From an uncultured Clostridia bacterium (lineage in GTDB: Bacteria > Bacillota > Clostridia > Christensenellales > UBA1242), in the NCBI GenBank assembly GCA_944349905.1, contig CALVNR010000002.1, positions 62,001 to 126,000 on the forward strand: a stretch of DNA of 64,000 nt. The letters are read 5' to 3'. The notes under the pieces are model-generated. The model saw nothing but the letters and a program-made list of their open reading frames with translations. It ran no database searches and was not told the DNA's origin. Numbering within the stretch: position 1 is the stretch's first letter; every line of letters starts with the position of its first letter. A program made the translations under genes and the position numbers. Positions 8,756-16,569 of this stretch are shown one piece after another.

Positions 8756-9781
8756 ATGAAAATAAAAAAGATATTACATTGTGCAGACTTGCATTTGGGG
8801 GCTAAAAATATAAAACTTCCACCTGAAAAACAAAAGTTTCTTTTGCAAGAACATTTAAAAAATCTTGCAGATATTTTTTGTGATGAATATGACTTGATTA
8901 TGATATGTGGCGATTTGTTTCACAACAAAACAGTAAGCAGAAAAGTTATTAACTCTTTTTTTAACATAATTGAAAAATTTTCAAAACCTGTTTTATATAT
9001 TGCAGGTAATCATGACGAAAATTTTGAATTTATTTCTTATCCGTCGAACTTTATTATTTTAAATAGAAAAAATTGTGTTTATAGAACAGAAAATATTGAT
9101 TTTTGGTTGCCAAAAGAAAGCTATGAAAATTTTGATGAAAATAAAATAAACATATTGTTGGCGCATGGAGAGATAACAAACAAAAAAGATAACGATTATT
9201 TTGATTTAACAACTTTCATGACAAAAAAATTTGATTATATTGCTTTGGGACATGAGCATGCTTTTTCTGCTGAAAAAGTAATTAATACTCCCGTTGTTTA
9301 TAGCGGTGCATTATTTGCTAATGGTTTTGATGAATGCGGAGATAAGGGATTTGTGGTTTTAGATGTAATAGAAAATACAATAAATTTTTATTTTAAATCT
9401 ATTATGCAAACAAAATATCAAATTGTTGATTTTAATATTACGCCATATGAAAACTTTGAAATATTAAAAAAATCTTTTATTGAAAATATGGAAAAGTATA
9501 ATAAAAATGATATTACAAGAGTTGTATTAAATGGTTACTATTATGAAAATGAAAAACCAAATATTGAGAAGCTAAAAGAATTGCTAAAAGAATTTTTCTA
9601 TATAGAAATTGAAGATAGAACAAGGGTGAAATTAAATTTTGAAAAATTTAAAAATGAAACATTATCTTTCAAAGCAGAGTTTGTAAATTTAGTTGAAAAT
9701 TCTTCAATTGATGAAGATGTAAAAAATTCTATCTTAACTATTGGTCTTGAAGCATTGCAAGGAGATGATTTGTCTATATGA
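8756..9781 (+). CDS. SbcD/Mre11-like metallophosphoesterase (YhaO-like nuclease subunit)
   Basis: A calcineurin-like phosphoesterase of 341 residues. The five metal-binding motifs are present in order: DLH (D11, H13), GDLFHNK (D53), GNHD (N85, H86), AHGE (H137) and GHEH (H166, H168). By family it is the nuclease subunit of an SbcCD/Mre11-Rad50-like complex that processes DNA ends and hairpins. It overlaps its ATPase partner by 4 bases (ATGA), so the two are translationally coupled, as in the yhaO-yhaN pair of Bacillus. The start has no Shine-Dalgarno and sits 6 bases after a TATAAT. Confidence 0.9.
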   Translation: MKIKKILHCADLHLGAKNIKLPPEKQKFLLQEHLKNLADIFCDEYDLIMICGDLFHNKTVSRKVINSFFNIIEKFSKPVLYIAGNHDENFEFISYPSNFIILNRKNCVYRTENIDFWLPKESYENFDENKINILLAHGEITNKKDNDYFDLTTFMTKKFDYIALGHEHAFSAEKVINTPVVYSGALFANGFDECGDKGFVVLDVIENTINFYFKSIMQTKYQIVDFNITPYENFEILKKSFIENMEKYNKNDITRVVLNGYYYENEKPNIEKLKELLKEFFYIEIEDRTRVKLNFEKFKNETLSFKAEFVNLVENSSIDEDVKNSILTIGLEALQGDDLSI

Positions 9782-11457
9782 AAATTATAAAATTGCATAT
9801 TGAAAATTTTGGAAAACTTTCAAATTTTGACTATGTATTTGATAAAAATTTAACACAGATTGTTGAAGATAATGGGTGGGGAAAAACCACATTGTCTACT
9901 TTTATTAAGTCTATTTTTTATGGATTAGAAGCAAACGGAAGAAAAAAAGATTTTGAATCACAAAGGAGCAAGTATTTTCCTTGGCAGGGTGGAAATTATG
10001 GAGGAAATTTAACATTTCAAACATCGGGAAAAACTTATACTGTTTTTAGAACATTTGGAAAAACACCAGAACAAGATTATTTTCAATTATACGATGAAGA
10101 TACAAAAAGGATTTCATACGATTATTCAAAAGAGATTGGCAAGGAACTGTTTGGAGTAGGAGAAGAAACTTTTGTTATTTCTTCTTATTTTGGACAATCA
10201 AAATTAAATTTTGATTTAACTGATCAGGCAATTTCAAGTTTGGCAGGGCTTGAAAAATTTAAAAATGATGCTGAAAATGTTGACATTGCATTGAATATTA
10301 TTGAGAAAAAACGCAAAGAAATTGTCGCATATACTCCAAAAGTAAATCAATTAAATCAAGTAAAAAAATCAATTGAAACAAGTGAAAATTTGCTTGTTGT
10401 TAAAGAAAATAGAGCAAAAGAAATAAAAGAGAAATTATTAAAAATTGAAGAAGATAGAAATAGAGTATATCAAGTGTCAAAAGCAGAAGATGAGCAACGA
10501 AAGAAACAAGTAGAGTTGCTTAATGAAAAAACTTTGTTGCAAGAAAAATTAAATCAAAAAAATACAGAATTAAGTGAACTTTTGACAAACGATACTAATT
10601 GTGAAAAGAGTAGTAAATTTAATTTGAAATTTTTGCTATCTTTAATAATGATTTTTGCATCAGTTGTTTTGTGTATTTGTGGAATGCTAAATTTATTTAA
10701 TTTAGTTATTGCATATGTCTTAGCTGTTTTGTTGTTTATTGGTGGCTTTATCAGTTTTATATTAGGCAAAAAGAAAAGCTCTTCAATAAGCAATGATAAC
10801 GAGAAGAACGTTCAAAATTTAAGAACAGAAATAGAAATTCTAAAACAAAAATTACAAATAATACCAAACTTTGATATTAAGGTTTTTGAAAAAAATAATG
10901 AATTAATAAGAAATATAGATAATGATTATATTGCGACACAAACTTCTTTTAATGAAGCTTTGGCAGATATAGAGTTGATTAAAGAAGAATTGTCAGTTTT
11001 AATTGAAAACAAAAAAAAGATAGAAGATGATATTAAATTAAGTGAAAATAAAATTAATATTTTAAAACAGACTTCTAAATTTTTAGAAAATGCAAGAGAA
11101 AATGTAAGTCAAAGATTTGTAAATCCTCTTAACAACAAGTTTAAAAAATTATTTGAAAAATTTAATTTGCAAAACGATATTGCTTTGGATACAAAACTAG
11201 ATGCTCATGTACTGACTAACAATGGTGCAAAAGCTGTAGGTTTTTTAAGCAAGGGTAGTCAAGATTTGGTTTTTATATGTCAAAGATTTTGTATGTTGGA
11301 AGACATTTACAAAAAGGAAAAGCCATTTTTGATTTTAGATGATAGTTTTGTTAATGTCGATGATGAAAAGATTAATGTGATAAGAGAAATCATTTCTTTG
11401 CTAACAAAAGATTATCAAGTTATTTATTTTTCTTGTAGTAAAAGTAGAAAAATATAA
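9778..11457 (+). CDS. YhaN/SbcC-like AAA ATPase with a membrane hairpin in its coiled coil
   Basis: The 559 residues are arranged like SbcC/Rad50 but much shortened (Bacillus YhaN is over 900). The N-terminal half-ATPase has the P-loop NGWGKTT (32-38). Coiled coil runs from about 170 to 270. Two membrane helices follow (about 283-303 and 306-329) where the hinge or zinc hook would be, then a returning coil (340-440). The C-terminal half has the ABC signature FLSKGSQ (489-495) and Walker B FLILDDS (517-523). It is the partner of the overlapping nuclease gene. The hairpin implies that the ATPase-nuclease head is tethered to the inner face of the membrane, which is an inference from topology. 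Confidence 0.85.
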   Translation: MKIIKLHIENFGKLSNFDYVFDKNLTQIVEDNGWGKTTLSTFIKSIFYGLEANGRKKDFESQRSKYFPWQGGNYGGNLTFQTSGKTYTVFRTFGKTPEQDYFQLYDEDTKRISYDYSKEIGKELFGVGEETFVISSYFGQSKLNFDLTDQAISSLAGLEKFKNDAENVDIALNIIEKKRKEIVAYTPKVNQLNQVKKSIETSENLLVVKENRAKEIKEKLLKIEEDRNRVYQVSKAEDEQRKKQVELLNEKTLLQEKLNQKNTELSELLTNDTNCEKSSKFNLKFLLSLIMIFASVVLCICGMLNLFNLVIAYVLAVLLFIGGFISFILGKKKSSSISNDNEKNVQNLRTEIEILKQKLQIIPNFDIKVFEKNNELIRNIDNDYIATQTSFNEALADIELIKEELSVLIENKKKIEDDIKLSENKINILKQTSKFLENARENVSQRFVNPLNNKFKKLFEKFNLQNDIALDTKLDAHVLTNNGAKAVGFLSKGSQDLVFICQRFCMLEDIYKKEKPFLILDDSFVNVDDEKINVIREIISLLTKDYQVIYFSCSKSRKI

Positions 11458-11487
11458 AAAATCTAAGCAATTGCTTAGATTTTTTTG
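11458..11487. terminator. Bidirectional terminator for the yhaN-like gene and the tRNA-Leu operon
   Basis: ATCTAAGC-AATT-GCTTAGAT, with A runs on the left and T runs on the right, ends both converging transcripts. Confidence 0.85.
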
Positions 11488-11571
11488 GTGCTGGTGGTGG
11501 GAGTCGAACCCACACGGTGTTGCCACCTCAGGATTTTAAGTCCTGTGCGTCTGCCATTCCGCCACACCAGC
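11486..11571 (-). tRNA. tRNA-Leu (anticodon TAA)
   Basis: On the complement: acceptor GCTGGTG, long variable arm of a class II tRNA, T-loop GTTCGACTC, encoded CCA. The anticodon loop in the CAGGA/TCCTG stem reads TAA. It is the third gene of the Gly-Cys-Leu operon. Confidence 0.95.
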
Positions 11572-11593
11572 ATAAAAATAAAATTTATAAAAA

Positions 11594-11624
11594 TTGCGAC
11601 CCCTCAAAAGTTGAAAAGGTCGCT
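11594..11624 (-). terminator. Hairpin between tRNA-Cys and tRNA-Leu
   Basis: GCGACC and GGTCGC form a 6-bp stem around a 17-base loop, with T-rich flanks on the complement. It may be a leaky terminator or an RNA-processing hairpin in the tRNA operon. Confidence 0.45.
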
Positions 11625-11626
11625 TT

Positions 11627-11701
11627 TGGAGGTACCACCCGGATTTGAACCGGGGAATAAAGGTTTTGCAGACCTTGGCCTTACCACTTGGCGATGGTAC
11701 C
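11627..11701 (-). tRNA. tRNA-Cys (anticodon GCA)
   Basis: Acceptor GGTACCA pairs with TGGTACC, the CCA end is encoded, and the anticodon loop CTGCAAA in the AAGGT/ACCTT stem gives GCA. It is the middle gene of the operon. Confidence 0.95.
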
Positions 11702-11706
11702 ATGTT

Positions 11707-11781
11707 TGGAGCGGAAGACGGGATTCGAACCCGCGACATTTGCCTTGGCAAGGCAACGCTCTACCACTGAGCCACTCCCGC
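11707..11781 (-). tRNA. tRNA-Gly (anticodon GCC)
   Basis: Acceptor GCGGGAG pairs with CTTCCGC including a wobble pair, T-loop GTTCGAATC, encoded CCA. The anticodon in the TTGCC/GGCAA stem is GCC. It is the first gene of the operon. Confidence 0.95.
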
Positions 11782-11831
11782 AAACTTTTTGCTTGCCAAG
11801 CATTAACGCTTATCACAAGGTTTGCGTTTAT

Positions 11832-11860
11832 AATATAACAAATTTTTAGAAAAAAATCAA
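11832..11860 (-). promoter_or_regulatory. Promoter of the tRNA-Gly-Cys-Leu operon
   Basis: On the complement TTGATT (11855-11860), 17 bases, TATATT (11832-11837), about 50 bases before tRNA-Gly. Confidence 0.65.
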
Positions 11861-11947
11861 CTATTTTTTATAAATAAATCAAATTATTTTTAAATTTAAT
11901 TTTTATTTATTTTTTATATATTCGTTTTTACAATAAAAGTTTACAAA

Positions 11948-11972
11948 AAAAACACGCAAATGCGTGTTTTCG
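11948..11972 (-). terminator. Terminator of the degV gene
   Basis: AACACGCA and TGCGTGTT form an 8-bp stem with a 2-base centre, followed on the complement by a long T run. Confidence 0.8.
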
Positions 11973-11981
11973 TATCTTAAT

Positions 11982-12815
11982 TTATTTTTCAAAATATACT
12001 ATTCCATAGCATTTTGGACCAACATGTGAACCAACTACGCATCCAATTTCGCAATTTGTTACTTTTTGATTTGCTGCAATTTTATCTTTATGTTTTTCAA
12101 GCAATCGTTCAACAGCTGGTAAATTATGGGAATGAATTAAATAAAAATCATGGTTGTCATCTATTGTATTAATTTTTGAAAACAAGAAACTTTCTGCTTT
12201 TACAGTTCCTAAACATTTTGCAATGTTTACTACTTTTCCATTTACTATACTTACAATAGGCTTAACATTAAGCATTGAACCTATTATAGCAGAAGATGAA
12301 GAAAGTCTACCACTGTTTTTTAAATATTTTAAATCATTTATAATAGCATAGAGTTTGCACTTTTCTCTTAACTTGTAAAATTCTTCAATTATTTTGTCAA
12401 TATTTTTTTCTTTTTCCATAAATTTGCAAAGTTCACTAATAATAGCACCTTGTGCTACTGTTGTGCAACCGCATTCTTCAATAAAGACATTTTTCATTCC
12501 AAGAGTTTCTGCTGCCATTTGTGCTTGAATCTTTGTTTGACTCATTTCCATAGAAATTACAAAAGTAAAAACAAAAACATCTTCTTTATTTGCATAATCT
12601 TTATAAAACTGCTCAAATTTGTAAGCATTTGGCATTGCTGTTTTTGGTATCACATTGCTTTCTTCTATTTTTTTATAAAAATCAGTTTTGCTTAATCCTT
12701 CTGGATAAATTTCTTCTCCAAAAGCAACTTCAATAGGAATTATGCTTATATCATATTTTTCTAAATATTCTTCTGGCACATCACATGATGCGTCTGCTAC
12801 AATTTTAAATTTCAT
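11982..12815 (-). CDS. DegV family (FakB-like) fatty-acid-binding protein
   Basis: DegV/FakB proteins bind a fatty acid and, in studied Firmicutes, present it to the kinase FakA for acyl-phosphate formation and phospholipid synthesis. The 277 residues match the family length. Visible hallmarks are VADASCDVPEEYLEKY at the N-terminus, KTAMPN near 57 (where many relatives have a T-S-x-P-S loop), GRLSSSSAIIGSMLNVKPIV around 168-187 and the C-terminal G-HVGP motif. No FakA or other lipid gene is adjacent. It has its own AAGGAGA binding site and terminator. The exact ligand is unknown. Confidence 0.9.
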   Translation of the reverse strand: MKFKIVADASCDVPEEYLEKYDISIIPIEVAFGEEIYPEGLSKTDFYKKIEESNVIPKTAMPNAYKFEQFYKDYANKEDVFVFTFVISMEMSQTKIQAQMAAETLGMKNVFIEECGCTTVAQGAIISELCKFMEKEKNIDKIIEEFYKLREKCKLYAIINDLKYLKNSGRLSSSSAIIGSMLNVKPIVSIVNGKVVNIAKCLGTVKAESFLFSKINTIDDNHDFYLIHSHNLPAVERLLEKHKDKIAANQKVTNCEIGCVVGSHVGPKCYGIVYFEK

Positions 12816-12996
12816 AATTATCTCCTTGTATGTATGATACTATATATAGCAAAAAAATACAAACAAATTAAAAACATATAAAATATTTTTTTAAAAAAAT
12901 ACAATTTTTAAAAAATATTTAAAATTTTGTAAAAAATTGTAAAAATATATTTTGTATTTTAAAAAATATATATTATAATTTTGCAGGAGGTTAAAA

Positions 12997-13398
12997 ATGA
13001 CTAATGCTGAACTAAAGAAAGCAATGTTTTATGAAGAGAGATTAAATTCAATTTTACTTAGAATAAGAATAATGCCAAATGTAAAAGGTTATCCTATTTT
13101 AAAAGACAGTGTTTTGCAGGTTTCTATGGATAGTTCTAAAAAATATAATATGAACAAAAGTTTGTATCCAATGCTAGCAAAAACTTATAATGTTACGGTT
13201 GGCCAAATAGAAAGAAGATTAAAAATTTTGTGTGATAATTGCAAAAAAGTTTGTGACCATAAAGATTTATCATGTGTTTTTGGTGGTCAAAATGTTCAAG
13301 ATATTTCTGTTAAACAAATTATTTGTTTGCTTGCGGAAAGATTGAATTTGGAATATAGAGCAATGTTATACACTCAAAATCAATTTAGTTTTGCATAA
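12997..13398 (+). CDS. Free-standing Spo0A C-terminal (effector) domain protein
   Basis: The 133 residues align throughout with the DNA-binding domain of Spo0A, the master regulator of sporulation. ILLRIRIMPNVKGYPILKD (about 19-37) matches the Spo0A start of that domain, KSLYPMLAKTYNVTVGQIER (about 55-74) matches the recognition-helix region, and a C-terminal LAERLNLEYRAM matches the Spo0A end. The phosphoacceptor receiver domain of Spo0A is missing and there is no room for it upstream, since the ATG follows a clear GGAGG. A run of Cys/His residues (CDNC, CDH) lies between the helices. It may compete with or assist Spo0A at 0A boxes; that role is inferred. Confidence 0.8.
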   Translation: MTNAELKKAMFYEERLNSILLRIRIMPNVKGYPILKDSVLQVSMDSSKKYNMNKSLYPMLAKTYNVTVGQIERRLKILCDNCKKVCDHKDLSCVFGGQNVQDISVKQIICLLAERLNLEYRAMLYTQNQFSFA

Positions 13399-13496
13399 TG
13401 TTGTGTTTAAATAAATGTATTTTTCTATTGAAAAATATTTTTTTTTATATTATAATAAGTTTTCTAATAATCATATATAAAACAAGGAGGTTTTTT

Positions 13497-14006
13497 ATGG
13501 AATTGTTAGATTTATATAATCAAAGCGGAGAAAAAATTGGAAAGACTATTGTTCGAGGAGATAAAAATTTATTAAAAGATGAATTTATAAAATTGTCTAT
13601 TGTTTGGATAAAAGCAGGAGATAAGTTTTTGATTCAAAAATGTAGTAAAGAAAAAGGGGGAGAATTTGCAGTTACAGGTGGACATGTAACTAGTGGTAAT
13701 ACTAGTAAACAGCAAGTAATTTTGGAATGTGAAGAAGAACTTGGTTTGGTTCTTAATGAGAATAAATTAATATTGTTAGGTAATATTTACAAAGAGCATG
13801 CAATTTTTGATATATATTTATACGAAGATATAAATTTGATAAATTTTCCGTTTAAATTGCAAGAAATTGAAGTTGAATCTGTTTGTTGGTTGAGTTTAGA
13901 TGAAATAGAAAATTTGTGTAAAGAAAATTTGTTTAGGCAATCTTCAAAAGAACAATACAAAAAATTTATTAAAAATTTGTATTTAGAAAATGAAGGAAAA
14001 TTATAA
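13497..14006 (+). CDS. NUDIX hydrolase with a degenerate Nudix box
   Basis: The start is set by AAGGAGG at 13484-13490; the longer upstream frame is an AT-rich artefact. The 169 residues have the IPP-isomerase-like N-terminal strand set (LDLYNQSGEKIGKTIVRG) and a Nudix box at 62-84. Against the consensus Gx5Ex7REUxEExGU, the first Glu is Asn68 and the Arg is Leu76, while Glu77, Glu80, Glu81 and Gly83 are kept. Enzymes of this family cleave nucleoside-diphosphate-linked compounds. Loss of the Arg and first Glu may lower or change activity. No neighbour suggests a substrate. Confidence 0.8.
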   Translation: MELLDLYNQSGEKIGKTIVRGDKNLLKDEFIKLSIVWIKAGDKFLIQKCSKEKGGEFAVTGGHVTSGNTSKQQVILECEEELGLVLNENKLILLGNIYKEHAIFDIYLYEDINLINFPFKLQEIEVESVCWLSLDEIENLCKENLFRQSSKEQYKKFIKNLYLENEGKL

Positions 14007-14058
14007 ATATGTATAAAAAAATTTAAAAAATTATTTTTTAAAAATATTTTTTTTAGTA

Positions 14059-14087
14059 TTGACAATAAGTTTTTTATGTGTTATAGT
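14059..14087 (+). promoter_or_regulatory. Near-consensus promoter of a small transcription unit
   Basis: TTGACA (14059-14064), 17 bases, TATAGT (14082-14087) with a TG at 14079-14080 (extended -10). It is one of the strongest promoters in the window and drives only about 200 bases before a terminator. Confidence 0.8.
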
Positions 14088-14109
14088 CAAAACATAAAGG
14101 AAAAAAATA

Positions 14110-14211
14110 ATGGCAATTAGAACCTTTTTACATATGAATAAAAAATGTAAATCAGTGTATTTTGCATATGATAAAGTTTTTGCATGGGTAAAAAAATGCC
14201 GTATTTTTTAA
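14110..14211 (+). CDS. Candidate 33-residue small protein (or small RNA with an ORF)
   Basis: An ATG preceded by AAAGGA at 8-base spacing opens a 33-codon frame that ends in TAA. The product would be basic and aromatic-rich with two Cys (residues 13 and 30), several Lys and one Trp, and no membrane helix or signal peptide. It lies between a strong promoter at 14059 and a strong terminator ending near 14297, so the transcript is real if the promoter works. Both translation and a role as an RNA are possible. I recognise no family. The 50 bases after the stop are non-coding and lead into the terminator. Confidence 0.5.
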   Translation: MAIRTFLHMNKKCKSVYFAYDKVFAWVKKCRIF

Positions 14212-14260
14212 TATAAAGTTTAGTTTTATTCTAGGCTGTTAAAAGTTAAAATATAAGTTT

Positions 14261-14298
14261 TACACTCATCGCAAAAAAAAGATGAGTGTTTTTTTATA
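14261..14298 (+). terminator. Strong terminator of the small unit
   Basis: ACACTCATC and GATGAGTGT form a 9-bp stem with an A-rich loop and a run of seven T. Confidence 0.9.
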
Positions 14299-14345
14299 AA
14301 AAATTCTATAAATATGTTATTATGAAAACAAAGGGAGTAAAAATT

Positions 14346-14924
14346 ATGAATTACACAATTAATAATACTGGAACTATTGAAATAGAAACGGAGAGACTAA
14401 TTTTAAGGCCTGTTAAATTAGAAGATGCACAAGATTTATATCAACTAGTTATTGATAAAGATGTACTAGAGTTTTTAGCAGGTTTGCCACAATATACCGG
14501 GGTTGAAATGGCTATTGATTATATTGAAAATAAACTTACAAAAAAATATTCTAACAAATCTTTTTATGATTGGGCAATTTGTTTAAAATCAGAAAATAAG
14601 ATGATTGGTAGAGTTTGTGTTTACAAACAAGATGAAGAAAGAAGAATGGCAGATTTGGTTTGGATGTTAAATGCAAATTACAGAAACAAAGGGTATATTA
14701 CGGAAGGAGTGAAAGCAGTTATAAATCATCTTTTCCATATAGGATTTGAAAGAATTGAGGCTTTTGCTAATGTTGTAAATAAAGCTAGTATAAAGGTTAT
14801 GGAAAAGGTGGGAATGAAATATGAAGGCACATTGCGAAAATATGACTGTCGTAGAGATGATAGTCTATATGACGCAGAAATGTGGGCTATAATAGACGAA
14901 GACTTCAAAGAAAAAGGAGAGTAA
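14346..14924 (+). CDS. GNAT family N-acetyltransferase (RimJ/RimL-like)
   Basis: The 192-residue product begins at the ATG after AAGGGAG; earlier in-frame ATG codons overlap the promoter zone. It has the RimJ/L layout: IETERLILRPVKLEDA at 11-26, a central strand LVWMLNANYRNKGYITEG with the acetyl-CoA pyrophosphate loop (R-N-K-G-Y), and NKASIKVMEKVGMKYEGTLRK near the C-terminus. Such enzymes acetylate protein N-termini or small amines; the acceptor cannot be told from sequence. It is separated from the following phosphodiesterase by one base, so they are co-transcribed. Confidence 0.9.
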   Translation: MNYTINNTGTIEIETERLILRPVKLEDAQDLYQLVIDKDVLEFLAGLPQYTGVEMAIDYIENKLTKKYSNKSFYDWAICLKSENKMIGRVCVYKQDEERRMADLVWMLNANYRNKGYITEGVKAVINHLFHIGFERIEAFANVVNKASIKVMEKVGMKYEGTLRKYDCRRDDSLYDAEMWAIIDEDFKEKGE

Positions 14925-14925
14925 A

Positions 14926-16020
14926 ATGATAAAACCGAATTTTAAAAATTCAATACTAAATGTTAGTGCGACATTGAGTGAATTTTTAGGAAATAAAAAT
15001 GAAATTGATAAAATAAAAGAGCTAAAAAAAATATTAGAAAATAATTATAAGAATGTTATCTACATTTGTTTTGATGGGCTAGGTATTTATCCATTAAAAC
15101 AAAATTTAAAAAAAGATAGCTTTTTGAGAAAAAACATTTTAAAAAAAATAACATCTGTTTTTCCGTCAACAACCACGAATGCTACAACAACTTTGTATAG
15201 TGCTTCATCCCCATCACAGCATGGATTGTTTGGTTGGAGTTTGTATTTTAAAAAACTTGATAAATGTGTTGATATTTATATTGGAAAAGATAGTTATTCA
15301 GATGAAAAAATAAAATCAAAAGTGATTGATGATTACATGAAATTTGAATATTATTTTGATAAAAATAATTCTGAATTTAAAGTTACTACTGTTTTTCCAC
15401 CTTACATAAAAAGAGAAAAAAATAATTATGTTTATAAAAATATAGATGAAATGTTTGATTATATTAAAACTGCTGTAAAAAATAACAATAAAAATTTTAT
15501 TTATTCTTACTTTGGAGAGCCTGATGCTACAATGCATAGATTTGGTGTAACAAGCATTGAGGCGAAAGAAAAAATAGAACAGATTAATAATTATGTAAAA
15601 AAACTTGCTGATGAGTTGGAAGACAGTGTAATAATAATAACTCCAGACCATGGGCAAACAGATATAAAAGAATATATAAAATTGTATGAAGATGAAGATT
15701 TGAAAGAGTCTATAAAAACACCTTTTTATCTTGAAGCAAGAGCAGTTGCATTTCAAGTGAAAGATGAAGAAAAATTTTTAAATGCAGTCAAAAAGTATAG
15801 AAAATATGCAAAATTATTTAAAGTGGAAAATTTGATTAAAAAGAAATTTTTTGGTCCAAAAACTGAAAAATTAAAAATGCTAGGTGATTATATTTTGGTA
15901 ATGAAAAATAATTACAAACAATTTGTTTTTAGCGAAAATCACACTTTGTTTAAAGGTCACCATACAGCACTTACGAAACGAGAAATGATTTTACCACTTA
16001 TTGTTATAGAAAAAGAATAA
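14926..16020 (+). CDS. Alkaline-phosphatase-superfamily phosphodiesterase/nucleotide pyrophosphatase
   Basis: A predicted metal-dependent phosphodiesterase of 364 residues. Metal ligands and nucleophile of the superfamily are visible: FDGLG with Asp50, FPSTTTNATTT with the nucleophilic Thr near 83-84, PSQHG near 97, EPDATMH (D200, H204), PDHGQTD (D241, H242) and GHHTALT near the C-terminus. It lacks a signal peptide and membrane helices, so it appears cytoplasmic. The ATG follows GGAGAG and comes one base after the acetyltransferase stop. The substrate is unknown. Confidence 0.85.
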   Translation: MIKPNFKNSILNVSATLSEFLGNKNEIDKIKELKKILENNYKNVIYICFDGLGIYPLKQNLKKDSFLRKNILKKITSVFPSTTTNATTTLYSASSPSQHGLFGWSLYFKKLDKCVDIYIGKDSYSDEKIKSKVIDDYMKFEYYFDKNNSEFKVTTVFPPYIKREKNNYVYKNIDEMFDYIKTAVKNNNKNFIYSYFGEPDATMHRFGVTSIEAKEKIEQINNYVKKLADELEDSVIIITPDHGQTDIKEYIKLYEDEDLKESIKTPFYLEARAVAFQVKDEEKFLNAVKKYRKYAKLFKVENLIKKKFFGPKTEKLKMLGDYILVMKNNYKQFVFSENHTLFKGHHTALTKREMILPLIVIEKE

Positions 16021-16544
16021 AAGGAGAAAATTAAATAAGAAAAAAATATAAATAGAAATATTGATGAAAAATATTATATAGTTGATTCAATTTCGGAAGA
16101 TCTATACAAAAAAATGTATATCTTATTTTTAGATAAAAAAATAGTCAGGTTACAAAATTTTTAAATAATTTTGATACTAAGCAAGTTTTTAAAAAAGTTT
16201 TTAAAGAAATTATTTTAAATGAGATGTCTGAAAAAGAAATAATTGATTCAAACAATAAAATGATGATTTAAGAAAGTAATCTTTATAAATTTAAGGTTAG
16301 AGATTTTAAAAAGTTTGAAGAAGAAAGTGTCATGAGAAAAATAATAGAATTAATTTATAGTAAAATAAATGACAAAAAAGTTGTTGCTAAATTTATAGAA
16401 GAAGAGAAAGAAGTTGATTGTGCAGATATTATCTTTGAGTCATTTTCAAATTTAAATGTTGATAAATTTTACGAAAAAATGGTAGAACTTTTTAACATTT
16501 TTTATGACAAAAATAGTTCAAACCATGAAAGCAAAGAGTTTTAA
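16021..16544 (+). pseudogene. Decayed gene of unknown function
   Basis: An AAGGAG remains at 16020-16026 but no start codon follows it. The first frame reads about 30 residues up to DKK, then must shift at the A run near 16132-16141 to continue, then meets an in-frame TAA at 16269-16271, after which the same frame stays open to 16544. The joined reading is a Lys/Glu-rich protein of about 150 residues ending in an acidic helical region. With no start, a frameshift and a nonsense codon, it is best read as a pseudogene in the tail of the acetyltransferase-phosphodiesterase operon. The 70-codon ORF at 16332 alone has no ribosome binding site. Confidence 0.65.
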
Positions 16545-16569
16545 AATTTAAAATAAAAAGGAATAAATT

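Noticed and set aside
11485..11838. A 117-codon ORF (and opposite-strand partners) across the tRNA-Gly-Cys-Leu operon
   Set aside because: It is only the translation of tRNA genes and spacers; the three tRNAs explain the sequence fully.
12841..12972. A very AT-rich stretch (possible origin or DNA-unwinding element)
   Set aside because: No DnaA boxes or iterons are seen and dnaA or rep genes are absent; it is simply the spacer between two divergent genes.
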